64,000 bases of DNA from an uncultured Clostridium sp. (lineage in GTDB: Bacteria; Bacillota; Clostridia; Clostridiales; Clostridiaceae). The notes below the pieces were generated by a model that was given only the letters and a program-made list of their open reading frames with translations, ran no database searches and had not been told where the DNA came from. Positions 1 through 8,646 of this stretch are shown here, piece by piece. Each line of letters starts with the position of its first letter. Within the stretch, counting starts at the first letter, position 1. The stretch spans positions 1-64,000 of the forward strand of contig UQFE01000010.1 in assembly GCA_900540255.1 (NCBI GenBank), read 5' to 3'. Made by a program: the position numbers and the translations under genes.

Positions 1-88
1 TCTCATGTAATTTAGCAACCTTCAATCTTGCTTTGTATCTATTGTTACTTCCCTTAATATATAATCTATATTTATAAGCTTTAAGCAT
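1..88 (-). pseudogene. TnpB remnant of an IS200/IS605 element, internally deleted
   Basis: Read on the minus strand this begins MLKAYKYRLY, the usual start of IS605-family TnpB. It then jumps directly to RYKARLKVAKLHE, a segment that lies far downstream in full-length TnpB, so roughly the middle of the protein is missing. It runs off the left edge of the window, so its 3' end is unseen. Its start codon overlaps the stop of the tnpA remnant, as in many intact IS605 elements. It should not be functional as a nuclease in this form. Confidence 0.75.
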
Positions 89-150
89 TATTTTACCCAT
101 TGATTCTCAATGTATTTTCTCACCACTTCAATAGGTGCTCCACCAGTAGT
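88..150 (-). pseudogene. TnpA (IS200-type Y1 transposase) C-terminal fragment
   Basis: The minus strand encodes TTGGAPIEVVRKYIENQ then WVK and stop, the typical C-terminus of IS200/IS605 Y1 transposases. Everything upstream, including the catalytic HUH and tyrosine region, is absent. The fragment joins directly to a 27-bp sequence (150-176) that also borders a second IS605 remnant at 35.1 kb. The stop overlaps the tnpB start. Confidence 0.75.
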
Positions 151-176
151 TAATTACTATTGATTACAACATACTA
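150..176. repeat. 27-bp sequence shared with 35090-35116, candidate IS605 left-end remnant
   Basis: The block starts TTAATTACTATTGATTA and ends AACATACTA. It recurs at 35090-35116 with a single base difference. In both places it directly abuts a truncated tnpA or tnpB on the side where the element's upstream (left) end should be. I infer it is a left-end fragment retained by deletion derivatives. Confidence 0.5.
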
Positions 177-204
177 TTCTTGTTGACTATCGTCAAGTGC
201 TATC

Positions 205-329
205 TATCTCCCACTTATAGAAAATTGTAGAATTTCGCACATTAAGGTTAAATAAGGATATTGCTTTTTATTTTTATTTATATAAGTAAATAGCGGTTTT
301 CCTTGAACATATTGCATATCTATAAACAT
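205..329 (-). pseudogene. N-terminal fragment of an FAD-dependent oxidoreductase
   Basis: An AGGAGG (331-336) precedes a short frame reading MFIDMQYVQGKPLF, continuing through KKQYPYLT to a stop at 205. This resembles the N-terminal extension of clostridial DadA-like NAD(P)/FAD oxidoreductases, just before the dinucleotide-binding glycine motif. The frame ends before that motif. The gene appears truncated by the adjacent IS605 remnant. Family assignment rests on memory of the N-terminal pattern only. Confidence 0.45.
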
Positions 330-442
330 TCCTCCTAATGTTATAAACAGTAGTATATTAAACTATTTTTTATTAGCTATCTTTTATTTTTTGTTAAAAT
401 ATAAAATTTAATTCAATATTAAACTTTACAATTTTCTGCACC

Positions 443-480
443 AAAAAAAAGCAACACTTGATATAATTCAAATGCTGCTT
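443..480 (-). terminator. Terminator of the exonuclease-BRCT gene
   Basis: On the minus strand AAGCAGCATTTGA pairs imperfectly with TCAAGTGTTGCTT across a short AT loop, followed by eight T. It lies about 30 bases past the stop at 509. Confidence 0.75.
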
Positions 481-508
481 ATATTAAGGTTATTAATAAA
501 ACTCAATT

Positions 509-1645
509 TTATTCCATGCTTGTTTCTTTATTTATAATATTCCAAAATTCATCTTCATTAATTATTTCTATTCCAAGCTGCTTAGCCTTTTCTAACTTAC
601 TCTTACCAGCCTCTTCCCCTATAACAAGAATATTTGTTTTTCCACTTATGCTTGTTGGAGAATCTGCCCCATATCTTATAGCTGTAGCTCTCATCTCAAC
701 TCTACTTTTAGACATATCACCAGTAAAAACTATTTTCTTTTTATTAAATATATCCTTTATTAAATTATTTTTAGCAAACTCAATCATTTCTTTTTCTTCT
801 GCAATTTTTTCCTTATCCTTTGCAAACTTTCTAAAACTATTAGATTTTGCTGAACTTTTAGTAGCATCTTTTCCTTGTTTATTATCATTGTTTGAAACTA
901 ATCTTGATATACTTAAAGCACACCATCTTTCTGGCTTTATAACTTTTAATAAATCTAATAAATCCAAAACATCTTGTAATGCATTGTGTGATTGTCCTTT
1001 TTTGATATTATAATACTCTAATAAGTTAACTAACTTATATGATGGTAAAACTTCTTTTTGCTTTATTGTATTCATGCTGCAATAAAACTCTTGTTTATCA
1101 TCAACCCATCCCCAATAGCTTAAGAAGTTTCTATCAAAGCTTGCATTATGAGCTACTAAAGGATATTTATATTTTTTTAGTAAATTCTTAAATTGTGTTT
1201 TAAGCTCTTCATTTTCTTCAATTGCTTCTAGTCCATCTCCATATCCATTTTTATATTTTTCCTCATCAGTAATTATTGCTAAATGTAAGGTATCTATTAC
1301 TCTATAATCTTCAACAACAACTGCTGCAACTTCTCTTATTCCATTAGCAGGACTGAAGCTTCTTGGAGTTTCTATATCTACAATTATAAATCTTTCTTTT
1401 TTCTGCATATCTAATAGGTAATCCGGGTGTATACTATGTAATTCATCATTTATATTTAATATTATTTCATTATTATCAACTATTCCAACAACATCACATT
1501 TTACTGCATCTTTAGTATATGCACCTTTGTAATATAATTCCTTAATTTCATTTGCTTTTGGACTTATTATTTTTAATTCTTTTAATATTTTTATTTTTTC
1601 TTCTTGTGATTCAAACCTTTTCCACTCTCTTTTTGGACTTATCAT
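509..1645 (-). CDS. DnaQ-family 3'-5' exonuclease with C-terminal BRCT domain
   Basis: Predicted DEDD exonuclease of 378 residues. The catalytic motifs are visible: D90 and E92 in VDIETP, D171 in HNASFD, and H220 with D225 in SHNALQD, the DEDDh pattern of the polymerase III epsilon family. Residues 299-372 (KKKIVFTGDMSKSR to EDEFWNII) are a BRCT domain like that at the end of NAD-dependent DNA ligase. The first ~80 residues are a separate small region. The product should trim DNA 3' ends in the cytoplasm, with BRCT giving DNA-end or protein contacts. It sits 4 bases after the 137-residue gene upstream, so the two are probably cotranscribed. It is the last gene of the minus-strand run. Confidence 0.85.
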   Translation of the reverse strand: MISPKREWKRFESQEEKIKILKELKIISPKANEIKELYYKGAYTKDAVKCDVVGIVDNNEIILNINDELHSIHPDYLLDMQKKERFIIVDIETPRSFSPANGIREVAAVVVEDYRVIDTLHLAIITDEEKYKNGYGDGLEAIEENEELKTQFKNLLKKYKYPLVAHNASFDRNFLSYWGWVDDKQEFYCSMNTIKQKEVLPSYKLVNLLEYYNIKKGQSHNALQDVLDLLDLLKVIKPERWCALSISRLVSNNDNKQGKDATKSSAKSNSFRKFAKDKEKIAEEKEMIEFAKNNLIKDIFNKKKIVFTGDMSKSRVEMRATAIRYGADSPTSISGKTNILVIGEEAGKSKLEKAKQLGIEIINEDEFWNIINKETSME

Positions 1646-1649
1646 AAAT

Positions 1650-2063
1650 TTATACCTCTATTTCAACTTTATAAAATATTAATAATTTTGTCATAGTTTC
1701 ATTTATAACTTTCTTCTTTAATGTTTCAAAATATTCATTAATTACAGGAATTTCAGCTCTATATTCAGTTTCCTTTTTCTTATCCTTTATTTCCATATCA
1801 TATTTATCTAATATACTTTTACAAGTATCTTCTGTCACCCAATCATAAATCCACTGTATCTTATTTTTTAACTCTAATATAGAGTTTTCATTGGATTCTT
1901 TTTTTAATGAATCAATAATAAACAAAACTGAACTTCTACTTGAACAAATCACTCTAAAACATTCAGTTAATTTATGAATATCTATTTCTTTTCTTTTACT
2001 TTTATCCTTTGTCCATCTTCCATTTATGCTATTTATTATTTGCTGTTCCATTGCTTCTATCAT
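1650..2063 (-). CDS. Conserved small protein of unknown function, cotranscribed with exonuclease
   Basis: 137 residues, not recognised. It is rich in Lys, Glu and Ile, looks mainly helical, and has no signal peptide or membrane segment. An AAGGAG site lies about 9 bases before the ATG at 2063. The stop is 4 bases from the next start, so it is probably in an operon with the exonuclease-BRCT gene and may work with it. No catalytic motif is visible. Confidence 0.6.
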   Translation of the reverse strand: MIEAMEQQIINSINGRWTKDKSKRKEIDIHKLTECFRVICSSRSSVLFIIDSLKKESNENSILELKNKIQWIYDWVTEDTCKSILDKYDMEIKDKKKETEYRAEIPVINEYFETLKKKVINETMTKLLIFYKVEIEV

Positions 2064-2210
2064 AAATTTATATCTCCTTATACTATTCCATTTGTTTCTA
2101 TAAATTCTATACTTATCAAATAGTATTATAACAATTTTTTTATTTTATAGTAAATAATTTATAAATTTAGAATAAGGATTTTATAATAAATAGTATTTTA
2201 AGCAGTTTAA

Positions 2211-2247
2211 GGTATATAGTGATTTTCCCTAAAAATCATCATATACC
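2211..2247 (-). terminator. Hairpin after the methyltransferase gene
   Basis: GGTATATAGTGATTTT pairs with AAAATCATCATATACC around a CCCT loop. There is no strong T run on the minus side, so it may be a weak terminator or a 3' protective hairpin. Confidence 0.5.
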
Positions 2248-2260
2248 CATTTTTATAACT

Positions 2261-2854
2261 TTAATTTATTTTAAATAATACATTTAGCCACTGTAAGTTA
2301 TTTCTTCCACCAATTGTATCTTCTGATTTATATATCTTAATTATTTCTAATTTTGGAACTGCTAATATCATTTCTTTAAATGTTTTTTCTGTATAGCAGT
2401 TAAAATATCTTCCCTTTTCATCAATATATTCACCTTTTCCATATTTAAATGACATATAAAATACTCCATTGTCTTCTAAATTAGATGATATATTTTTTAT
2501 TACATTAATTAGATCTCTTTTGTTTATGTGAAGCAATGAAGCACATGCCCATATTCCATGAAATTTTTCTGTTAATTGTAAGTCTTCAAATTTATTGCAA
2601 ATTACTTCTTGTCCTATAACTTTACTTGCAGCAATTGATAATTCTTTTGATCCATCAACTGCTGTAATATTGTATCCTCTTTTTATAAATTCAAGACTGT
2701 CTCTTCCTGAACCACATCCTAAGTCAAGTATATGGCCATCTTTAGGTATGTGTTTTAGGAAATCTTTATATAAATGGCTCATATCTATTGATAGTGTACT
2801 TTCTATATATGATTTTGAATTGTTATTGTAAAAATCTAATGTGTTATTTATCAT
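2261..2854 (-). CDS. Class I SAM-dependent methyltransferase
   Basis: 197 residues. Motif I is HILDLGCGSGRDSLEF near residues 39-54, followed by motif II acid in ITAVDGS; an acidic KFEDL segment and WACASLLH fit the remaining SAM-pocket motifs. This is the Methyltransf_11/25 or TehB-like type, and the substrate cannot be read from sequence. It follows the MazG-like gene by about 50 bases on the same strand, so it may be in the same transcript. No target-recognition domain is present, so it is unlikely to be a restriction-modification DNA methylase. Confidence 0.8.
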   Translation of the reverse strand: MINNTLDFYNNNSKSYIESTLSIDMSHLYKDFLKHIPKDGHILDLGCGSGRDSLEFIKRGYNITAVDGSKELSIAASKVIGQEVICNKFEDLQLTEKFHGIWACASLLHINKRDLINVIKNISSNLEDNGVFYMSFKYGKGEYIDEKGRYFNCYTEKTFKEMILAVPKLEIIKIYKSEDTIGGRNNLQWLNVLFKIN

Positions 2855-2907
2855 TTGGCTTATTTCCTTTAAAATAATTTAAATACTATATTTATATAAA
2901 ATCTATA

Positions 2908-3216
2908 CTAATACACCTTTTTCAAAACTACTCCCTCTTTAAAACCACCACGTTCTTCAAGCTTTTCTCTTCTCTTGTTAAGTAAATCCTCTTCACTATA
3001 TCCAAGATTATGTGCAAGTCCAAATAATACTTCCATAACATCAGCAAGCTCTTCTAAATTCTTATCTTTTAAATATTCATTAACCTCCTCCATTAACTTA
3101 GCTTCAAGTAATTCTGTTCTTTGCTCTTTATCAGCAATTTCTATTTCACATTCCTTACCACTATTTTTGATAACTTGAGGTATTAAATCTCTAACTAATT
3201 TATTATAAACTTTCAT
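2908..3216 (-). CDS. MazG-like NTP pyrophosphohydrolase (phosphoribosyl-ATP pyrophosphatase-like)
   Basis: 102 residues, all-alpha. It starts VYNKLVRDLIPQVI and carries the EExxE...ExxD metal-binding pattern: E43-E44 with E47 in KLMEEVNEYL, and E56-D59-E62 in LEELADVMEVL. Proteins of this type remove pyrophosphate from nucleoside triphosphates as housekeeping or nucleotide-pool control. Two MazG-like genes occur within 8 kb, each near a helicase. A terminator (3246-3273) separates it from the helicase upstream, so it probably has its own promoter. Confidence 0.8.
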   Translation of the reverse strand: MKVYNKLVRDLIPQVIKNSGKECEIEIADKEQRTELLEAKLMEEVNEYLKDKNLEELADVMEVLFGLAHNLGYSEEDLLNKRREKLEERGGFKEGVVLKKVY

Positions 3217-3245
3217 AATACACTCCTTAAAATTTGAAATTTAAA

Positions 3246-3273
3246 AAGAAGCTAAATTCAATTAGCTTCCTTT
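3246..3273 (-). terminator. Terminator of the PLD-helicase gene
   Basis: GAAGCTAA pairs with TTAGCTTC, with a T-rich tail on the minus strand, 15 bases past the helicase stop. Confidence 0.75.
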
Positions 3274-3287
3274 AATAATATTGTATA

Positions 3288-5762
3288 CTATTTTTTTCTA
3301 TTAAAAAATCTATTCTTATAATAACTTTCAACTCTAAAATCAATAGAATCTTTCATGTGCTTCTTAAAGGCTTCATTACTTATAATATCCTTAAGGTCAT
3401 CTTGAAGTGCTATTAAACATTGCTCTTTCTCCTTAAAAAACTCACCATGAGTCTTAAGTAAAAACTTAATTGGATTATTATTAGCTAAGCTAACATACTT
3501 TTTCTTATCCCAAGTTTCAAATTCCCTTGTTCCCTTATCCTTAAGCATATCAACCTTATTAGATCCTTTTCTATAAAAATTATAAAAACTTTTATAAATA
3601 TCATCCTCTGATATTTCCATCTTTATATCTCCATAATTATAAAAGGCTAATAAAACTGGCATCTTATAAGTTTTACTCATACTAGTAGTTTCAATCATAT
3701 TAATAAATTCTCTTCCTCTAGAATTATACAATATTTCTTCATCATGAGTTAATTTATCATTTTCTTTTATATATTCTAGATAATTAGAAAATGGATTCAT
3801 TGCTTTACTTCTTATATTTTGATAAACTTCATCATCAATATAAGTAAATAATTCAACTCTGCTTGGCCTATATCCTAACATCTGTGATACAACTTCAAAT
3901 TGCTCTTTAACTTTATCTTTAACCTTCATTTCCCTTTCTGCTTGTTTTTTAAAGATATCTATTATCCTAAAATCAAAATCAACAATACATTCTTCTGGAA
4001 ATTCATAGTCACCTTGTTTATTTTTCTTACATTCTGAAGCTGAATATTCCTTTCCACTTAATAAAAATGGAACTAAATTAGCTTTTTTATAATTACCTAT
4101 AAAGTCTAAAACATTTAAATATTTTTTATCCTTAAACTTTCTTAAACCTCTTCCTAATTGTTGTAAGAATATTGTTGGTGATTGAGTTGGTCTTAAAAAC
4201 ATAACCATATCAATTGCTGGTACATCTAAACCTTCATTAAACATATCTACTGAAAATATAACTTTTAACTCTCCAGAAGTTAACTTAGATAAAGCTATAT
4301 TTCTATCTTCAGAATATTCTCCTTTTTCTCCACTATAAACAGCAGCTGATGGAATATTATTTTCATTAAATACCTTTGCCATATATTCTGCATGATGTCT
4401 TGATGTACAAAATCCCATTGCTCTTTTTGAATTATATTTTAGGTAATGATTTAATATAATCTCTCCTCTTTTATTTAACATTAAAGCTTCTTCAAGTTGT
4501 TTATCATCATATTTACCATTTTTATAATCTATATCTTCATAATTTACAGTTTCATCATAAATGCCATAATATCTAAAAGGTACTAGCCACCCCTTACTTA
4601 TTGCATCCTTTAACCTTACTTCATAAACCATATTATAATCACAAAGTGCAAATACATCTTTAGAATCAAGTCTTTCAGGTGTTGCAGTAAGTCCTAATAA
4701 AAATTTTGGAATAAAGTAATCTATTATTTTCTTATAATTATTAGAAACTGCATGATGGAATTCATCAACTATTATATAGTCGAAATAATCTTTTGAAAAA
4801 TATTCTTCATTTAAATATTGCTCTTTACCTAAGGTTTGTACTAGTGCAAATATAAATGAATTTTTTGTATCTTTTTGGTTACTATAAAAGAATCCAATAT
4901 CATCAGAATTTCTAACATTTTTAAAGCTTTGAGCTGCTTGCTTTATTATTTCCTCTCTATGAGCTACAAATAAAACTCTATTATATTTAGCTGAATCAAA
5001 GGCTGCTAAATATGTTTTTCCTATACCAGTTGCAGCAACTACTAAACCTTTATCAAAACCTTCCTCTCTAGACTTTTCTAATGAATATAATGCCTCAATT
5101 TGAGCTCCTCTTGGCTCAAATATATTTATAACATTTTCTTCTTTAATTTCTTCTTTTTCAATATCCTTATAAATATTAGGTCTTGTCCATTGTTTTGAAT
5201 AATCTTTTAATACTTCATCAGTTATTATTAATGAATGATTATTAAATAAATCTTCAAAGGTATCATAAAATACTTTAAAGTCATTTGGAGCAGCTGATTT
5301 TAAGAATCTATAGTTCCATTCTATTGATGATGTTAATGCTCCTCTTGATATATTTGATGATCCTATATATATTTCGCTATCTATTGGATTGTGAAACATA
5401 TATGCTTTTGGATGAAATGACTTGTTTGGATTATTGTAAAATCTTAAGTCTACTTTATCTTTTAGTTCTGATTTTAGTAGGTATAGTGCTTGTGGTTGTG
5501 TTATTTTTAGGTAGTTTCCTGTAAGTATTCTTATTTTCACTCCTCGATTTAGTGCTTCTTTTAGGTCTTGTAATAGTAGTTTTACTCCTGATTCCATTAG
5601 GAATGATACTATTATGTCTATTGTTGTTGCTGTTTTGAAGCTTTGTTTTAGTTTTGGGTAGATATGGTCTTTGTCTCCTGTTATTGAGTTTGAAGTTGTT
5701 ATTGTGTTGTAATCAATCTCTTTTTCTAATACTTTATCAAGCTTTTTTATTTCATCTATCAT
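3288..5762 (-). CDS. Phospholipase-D-like plus superfamily 2 helicase, DUF3427 type
   Basis: 824 residues. The N-terminal domain has one HKD-type motif: H117 and K119 in FHPKAYMF, followed by GSSNISRGAL at 134-143. The helicase core has Walker A GIGKT (246-250), DEFH (333-336), a TATPERLD motif and the arginine-finger motif QQLGRGLRK. A long C-terminal region matches the arrangement of DUF3427 proteins. The architecture suggests an ATP-driven DNA or RNA translocase coupled to a nuclease. PLD-helicase pairs are known in anti-phage systems (Mokosh), but domain order differs here and I do not equate them. It could instead be a repair helicase. Confidence 0.85.
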   Translation of the reverse strand: MIDEIKKLDKVLEKEIDYNTITTSNSITGDKDHIYPKLKQSFKTATTIDIIVSFLMESGVKLLLQDLKEALNRGVKIRILTGNYLKITQPQALYLLKSELKDKVDLRFYNNPNKSFHPKAYMFHNPIDSEIYIGSSNISRGALTSSIEWNYRFLKSAAPNDFKVFYDTFEDLFNNHSLIITDEVLKDYSKQWTRPNIYKDIEKEEIKEENVINIFEPRGAQIEALYSLEKSREEGFDKGLVVAATGIGKTYLAAFDSAKYNRVLFVAHREEIIKQAAQSFKNVRNSDDIGFFYSNQKDTKNSFIFALVQTLGKEQYLNEEYFSKDYFDYIIVDEFHHAVSNNYKKIIDYFIPKFLLGLTATPERLDSKDVFALCDYNMVYEVRLKDAISKGWLVPFRYYGIYDETVNYEDIDYKNGKYDDKQLEEALMLNKRGEIILNHYLKYNSKRAMGFCTSRHHAEYMAKVFNENNIPSAAVYSGEKGEYSEDRNIALSKLTSGELKVIFSVDMFNEGLDVPAIDMVMFLRPTQSPTIFLQQLGRGLRKFKDKKYLNVLDFIGNYKKANLVPFLLSGKEYSASECKKNKQGDYEFPEECIVDFDFRIIDIFKKQAEREMKVKDKVKEQFEVVSQMLGYRPSRVELFTYIDDEVYQNIRSKAMNPFSNYLEYIKENDKLTHDEEILYNSRGREFINMIETTSMSKTYKMPVLLAFYNYGDIKMEISEDDIYKSFYNFYRKGSNKVDMLKDKGTREFETWDKKKYVSLANNNPIKFLLKTHGEFFKEKEQCLIALQDDLKDIISNEAFKKHMKDSIDFRVESYYKNRFFNRKK

Positions 5763-6013
5763 AAATGCTCCTATTATTTATATTTTAAAATAGATAATTT
5801 TGCCTTTAAATATTTATTTCATAAATTCAATATTATGTTTATATTATACCATATTAATCATTGCACCAGCATATTAGGTTTTTACTTAAAATAAAACACT
5901 AGACATTTAGCTTAAATTAATTCTTGATCTTAAATTTCTATTATACTAATTATTTCATCATATAACTTTTACCATCATAGCGATTTATTTTATTTACAGG
6001 TTTATTTATATAG

Positions 6014-6126
6014 TTATTTTTTTACCTCATTACCTTTTTCATTTACAAACCAAACAGTTTCTTGCCCAAATTTATTAATTCAATCTGATACAGCCCCTTT
6101 TTTTAATAAATTTATCGATATATTAT
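6014..6126 (-). pseudogene. Decayed small ORF between helicase and DUF4365 gene
   Basis: The minus strand reads LLKKGAVSD, a TGA stop, then INKFGQETVWFVNEKGNE and VKK before its own stop at 6014. The single in-frame TGA looks like a mutated tryptophan codon. No start is clear. The family is not recognised. The rest of the gap (5763-6013) is AT-rich with no gene. Confidence 0.35.
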
Positions 6127-7869
6127 TTATGACTTCTGTAGATATCTCCTTAAATATAAATCATAAATAGGATATCTCTCAAATTGTTTCTTTTCTTCTG
6201 TATTTAACTTCATAAAGCCGTTTTCAAACCCATTATAATCTTCTATTAAAATCGAAATTCCACATTGAATACTCTGACTTGTTTCTTTATCAAATTTTAT
6301 TTTATAAAGATTCTCTTTTGTTTCTGGACTTAACTCATAATTATTCAATCTATATTCTATTTGAGCTTTATTTACTATTTCTATTTCTTTTTCAATATAT
6401 CCATCAAGAATAGCTTCGAGCTGTCCAATAATTTTTATATAACAATCATCTTGCTTAATATCCCAGGCTTTTATTAGATATAGCATTAACCTATTATAAT
6501 AGTCTGAAATAATATCAGAATTTTCTTTTTCTATTGGTAATAAAGTACTTGAAACAAGTTCATAATTAAAATTATTGCTAGCAATTAAACTTTCATTTAT
6601 GATTGCAAATCTAGTTAATGAAACTTTTCTATCACCACCACTACATATGACAGTTAAATTAATATCCTCATCATAAAAATCATAATAAATAATTTCATTT
6701 TCATAAGTAACTTTTAATAACGCTATCTTATAATTTAAAAATTTAATTACAGCACAATCTATGCTTTTTGCTTTTTCTATTAACCCATCGTATTTTTTAA
6801 CAACTGAAAGAATATTGATAGCCTTATAATCTAGTTCTTCAAAATCCTTTAATTTTACTGTGGTTGCATCAATTTTAAATCTATCACAAACCTTTAAAAC
6901 ATACTCTAAAAACTCTTTTTCGTTTTTTAATCCATCAAGCCCCTTTTGTTCCTTCTTTTTAATCCTTGCATTAGGCAATAGTAATCTGTTTAGTAAAAAA
7001 TCTAAAGTATTATATCTTTCAACTATATTACTACTTGATTTTTCTACAGTTAATTTATTACCATCATATAATTTAATAGTGTCTCCAAATGTGATATATT
7101 CCCGGCCTGTACTATCTTTTATTCTCATACAATTATTAAAGTATCTTTTATCATCAATCTTAATTATATTATCTTCTAGGTATGAAATCTGAGTAAATAC
7201 CGAATCTATTTTAATAGGTAACTTTATATTATAATCATTAATGTAGTAAGCTAAATATTGACCATTTAAAATATCTTCTACTCCATTAGCAGTAAGTATA
7301 TTTATTGGTTGATTTAATATTTTTTCCAGAGGAACCATATTATTAATTGAATCAATACTAAATAGTTTTCTAGCTTCATTAAGATAATCACACTGTCTTA
7401 AAAAATTATCTTTTTCTGTTAGAATTTTATCTATGCGTACCGCTTTCCCTTTACCTTCTTCAGGGATACTATCTAATATTTCTTTTATTTTCGCTGCAAT
7501 CAATACCTTATAAAATATTTTTGTTTCAGGTAATCCACTTTCACTTTCCTTTACTTCAACAACAAAATAAATAACTCCACCTTCATTAAAATAACCTTCC
7601 AAAGAAGTTTTTTTAATGTTATAAGAGTGATACTTATTAGAAAATTTAGATACATTTGTAGCTTTAACTTGAACAGGTAATCTTGTTATAAAATCATCAT
7701 TACTCTCTGTGGCTTCTTTTTTATATACATAAATATGCCCATCCCAAATAGGTTCTTTATCATTTGAAGATATAAATGTTTGAACTTTTTTCTTTGTAGC
7801 TGCAAAAAGCGTATTGTTTAAAGCTCCTACTGAAATCTGCTCAAGTTGATTATTTGAATACTTTCCCAT
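6127..7869 (-). CDS. DUF4365 PD-(D/E)XK nuclease-like protein
   Basis: 580 residues. The N-terminal ~170 residues match DUF4365: D43 in IWDGHIYVY followed by LPVQVKAT with Q67-V-K69, the D...QxK form of the PD-(D/E)XK fold. DUF4365 proteins are predicted nucleases often found in defence islands. The remaining ~400 residues are mixed alpha/beta, end in a helical region rich in aromatic and charged residues, and match nothing I know. This region may be a sensing or dimerisation module. There is no signal peptide. The gene stands alone between two gaps. Confidence 0.7.
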   Translation of the reverse strand: MGKYSNNQLEQISVGALNNTLFAATKKKVQTFISSNDKEPIWDGHIYVYKKEATESNDDFITRLPVQVKATNVSKFSNKYHSYNIKKTSLEGYFNEGGVIYFVVEVKESESGLPETKIFYKVLIAAKIKEILDSIPEEGKGKAVRIDKILTEKDNFLRQCDYLNEARKLFSIDSINNMVPLEKILNQPINILTANGVEDILNGQYLAYYINDYNIKLPIKIDSVFTQISYLEDNIIKIDDKRYFNNCMRIKDSTGREYITFGDTIKLYDGNKLTVEKSSSNIVERYNTLDFLLNRLLLPNARIKKKEQKGLDGLKNEKEFLEYVLKVCDRFKIDATTVKLKDFEELDYKAINILSVVKKYDGLIEKAKSIDCAVIKFLNYKIALLKVTYENEIIYYDFYDEDINLTVICSGGDRKVSLTRFAIINESLIASNNFNYELVSSTLLPIEKENSDIISDYYNRLMLYLIKAWDIKQDDCYIKIIGQLEAILDGYIEKEIEIVNKAQIEYRLNNYELSPETKENLYKIKFDKETSQSIQCGISILIEDYNGFENGFMKLNTEEKKQFERYPIYDLYLRRYLQKS

Positions 7870-7984
7870 CTAATTCATCCCCCTTGTTAATTTTTATAGT
7901 TTCTCTTATATAATGTTATCTAAAAGCTTATCTTTAATAAATTTAAATATATTGTAGATAATTTGCAACTATAATTTATAGATT

Positions 7985-8443
7985 TTAATTTAGAGTTTTC
8001 TCTAATCCATTTTCACACATATATTTCCAACTAGTTGTGAAAGCTATTTCTTTTGATAATTCATTTCTTAAATTTATTATTATATTATTTTTATATCTAT
8101 TACCAGTCAAAACAGCATTATCTAGATAAAAATATAAAATATAACAATCCTCTAATGGTAAAATTACTCCTATTGTTGCTTGTAAATACAATTCATCATC
8201 TCTTACATACCAATCTCTGAATCCATCATTGCTTATAGTCTCTTGGCATATCTTTATATGTTCTTCTAAACGCTTATGATATTCTTTAAATTTTTTCAAA
8301 ACTTTCCTTGCATTTGGACAATTATCACTTAAAAGAGAACTCCCTTTATAGTCCTCATTTTCTTTTATAACATCTTCAAATACGTCAATTATTAAATCTA
8401 ATTCTTTTATTGAAAACCTTCTTTCAATTTCATTACAACTCAT
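7985..8443 (-). CDS. Hypothetical protein next to a truncated reading frame
   Basis: 152 residues, not recognised. It has a helical, charged N-terminal half (IKELDLIIDVFEDVIKE...) and a beta-rich C-terminal half (DELYLQATIGVILPLEDCY). Its ATG follows immediately after the stop of the fragment at 8444, so translation was probably coupled to that upstream gene when it was intact. No catalytic motif is seen. A two-gene system of immunity or toxin-antitoxin type is possible but unsupported. Confidence 0.5.
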   Translation of the reverse strand: MSCNEIERRFSIKELDLIIDVFEDVIKENEDYKGSSLLSDNCPNARKVLKKFKEYHKRLEEHIKICQETISNDGFRDWYVRDDELYLQATIGVILPLEDCYILYFYLDNAVLTGNRYKNNIIINLRNELSKEIAFTTSWKYMCENGLEKTLN

Positions 8444-8640
8444 TTACTTTCCACCCTTTAAACTATGCTTTACATTTTTCTTGAATTCACTTACAAAAGT
8501 TTCGCCAATCTCTAGAATATAGCCATACTTTGTTGCTAATGCTCTTGCTTCTAGCGATGCTTTAGCACCCTCTGGAAGTTTTCTTATATACAGAATGCCA
8601 TGTTTGCTAAAATCATATAAAAATATTTTTCCTCTTAATA
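8444..8640 (-). pseudogene. Truncated gene coupled to the 152-residue protein
   Basis: The minus strand has an open frame ending YGYILEIGETFVSEFKKN plus VKHSLKGGK, with its TAA touching the next ATG. The frame lacks any ATG, GTG or TTG in its ~65 codons and runs back to the stop of the DUF2075 gene. It looks like the 3' end of a gene whose 5' part was replaced. Family not recognised. Confidence 0.45.
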
Positions 8641-8646
8641 ATATAG

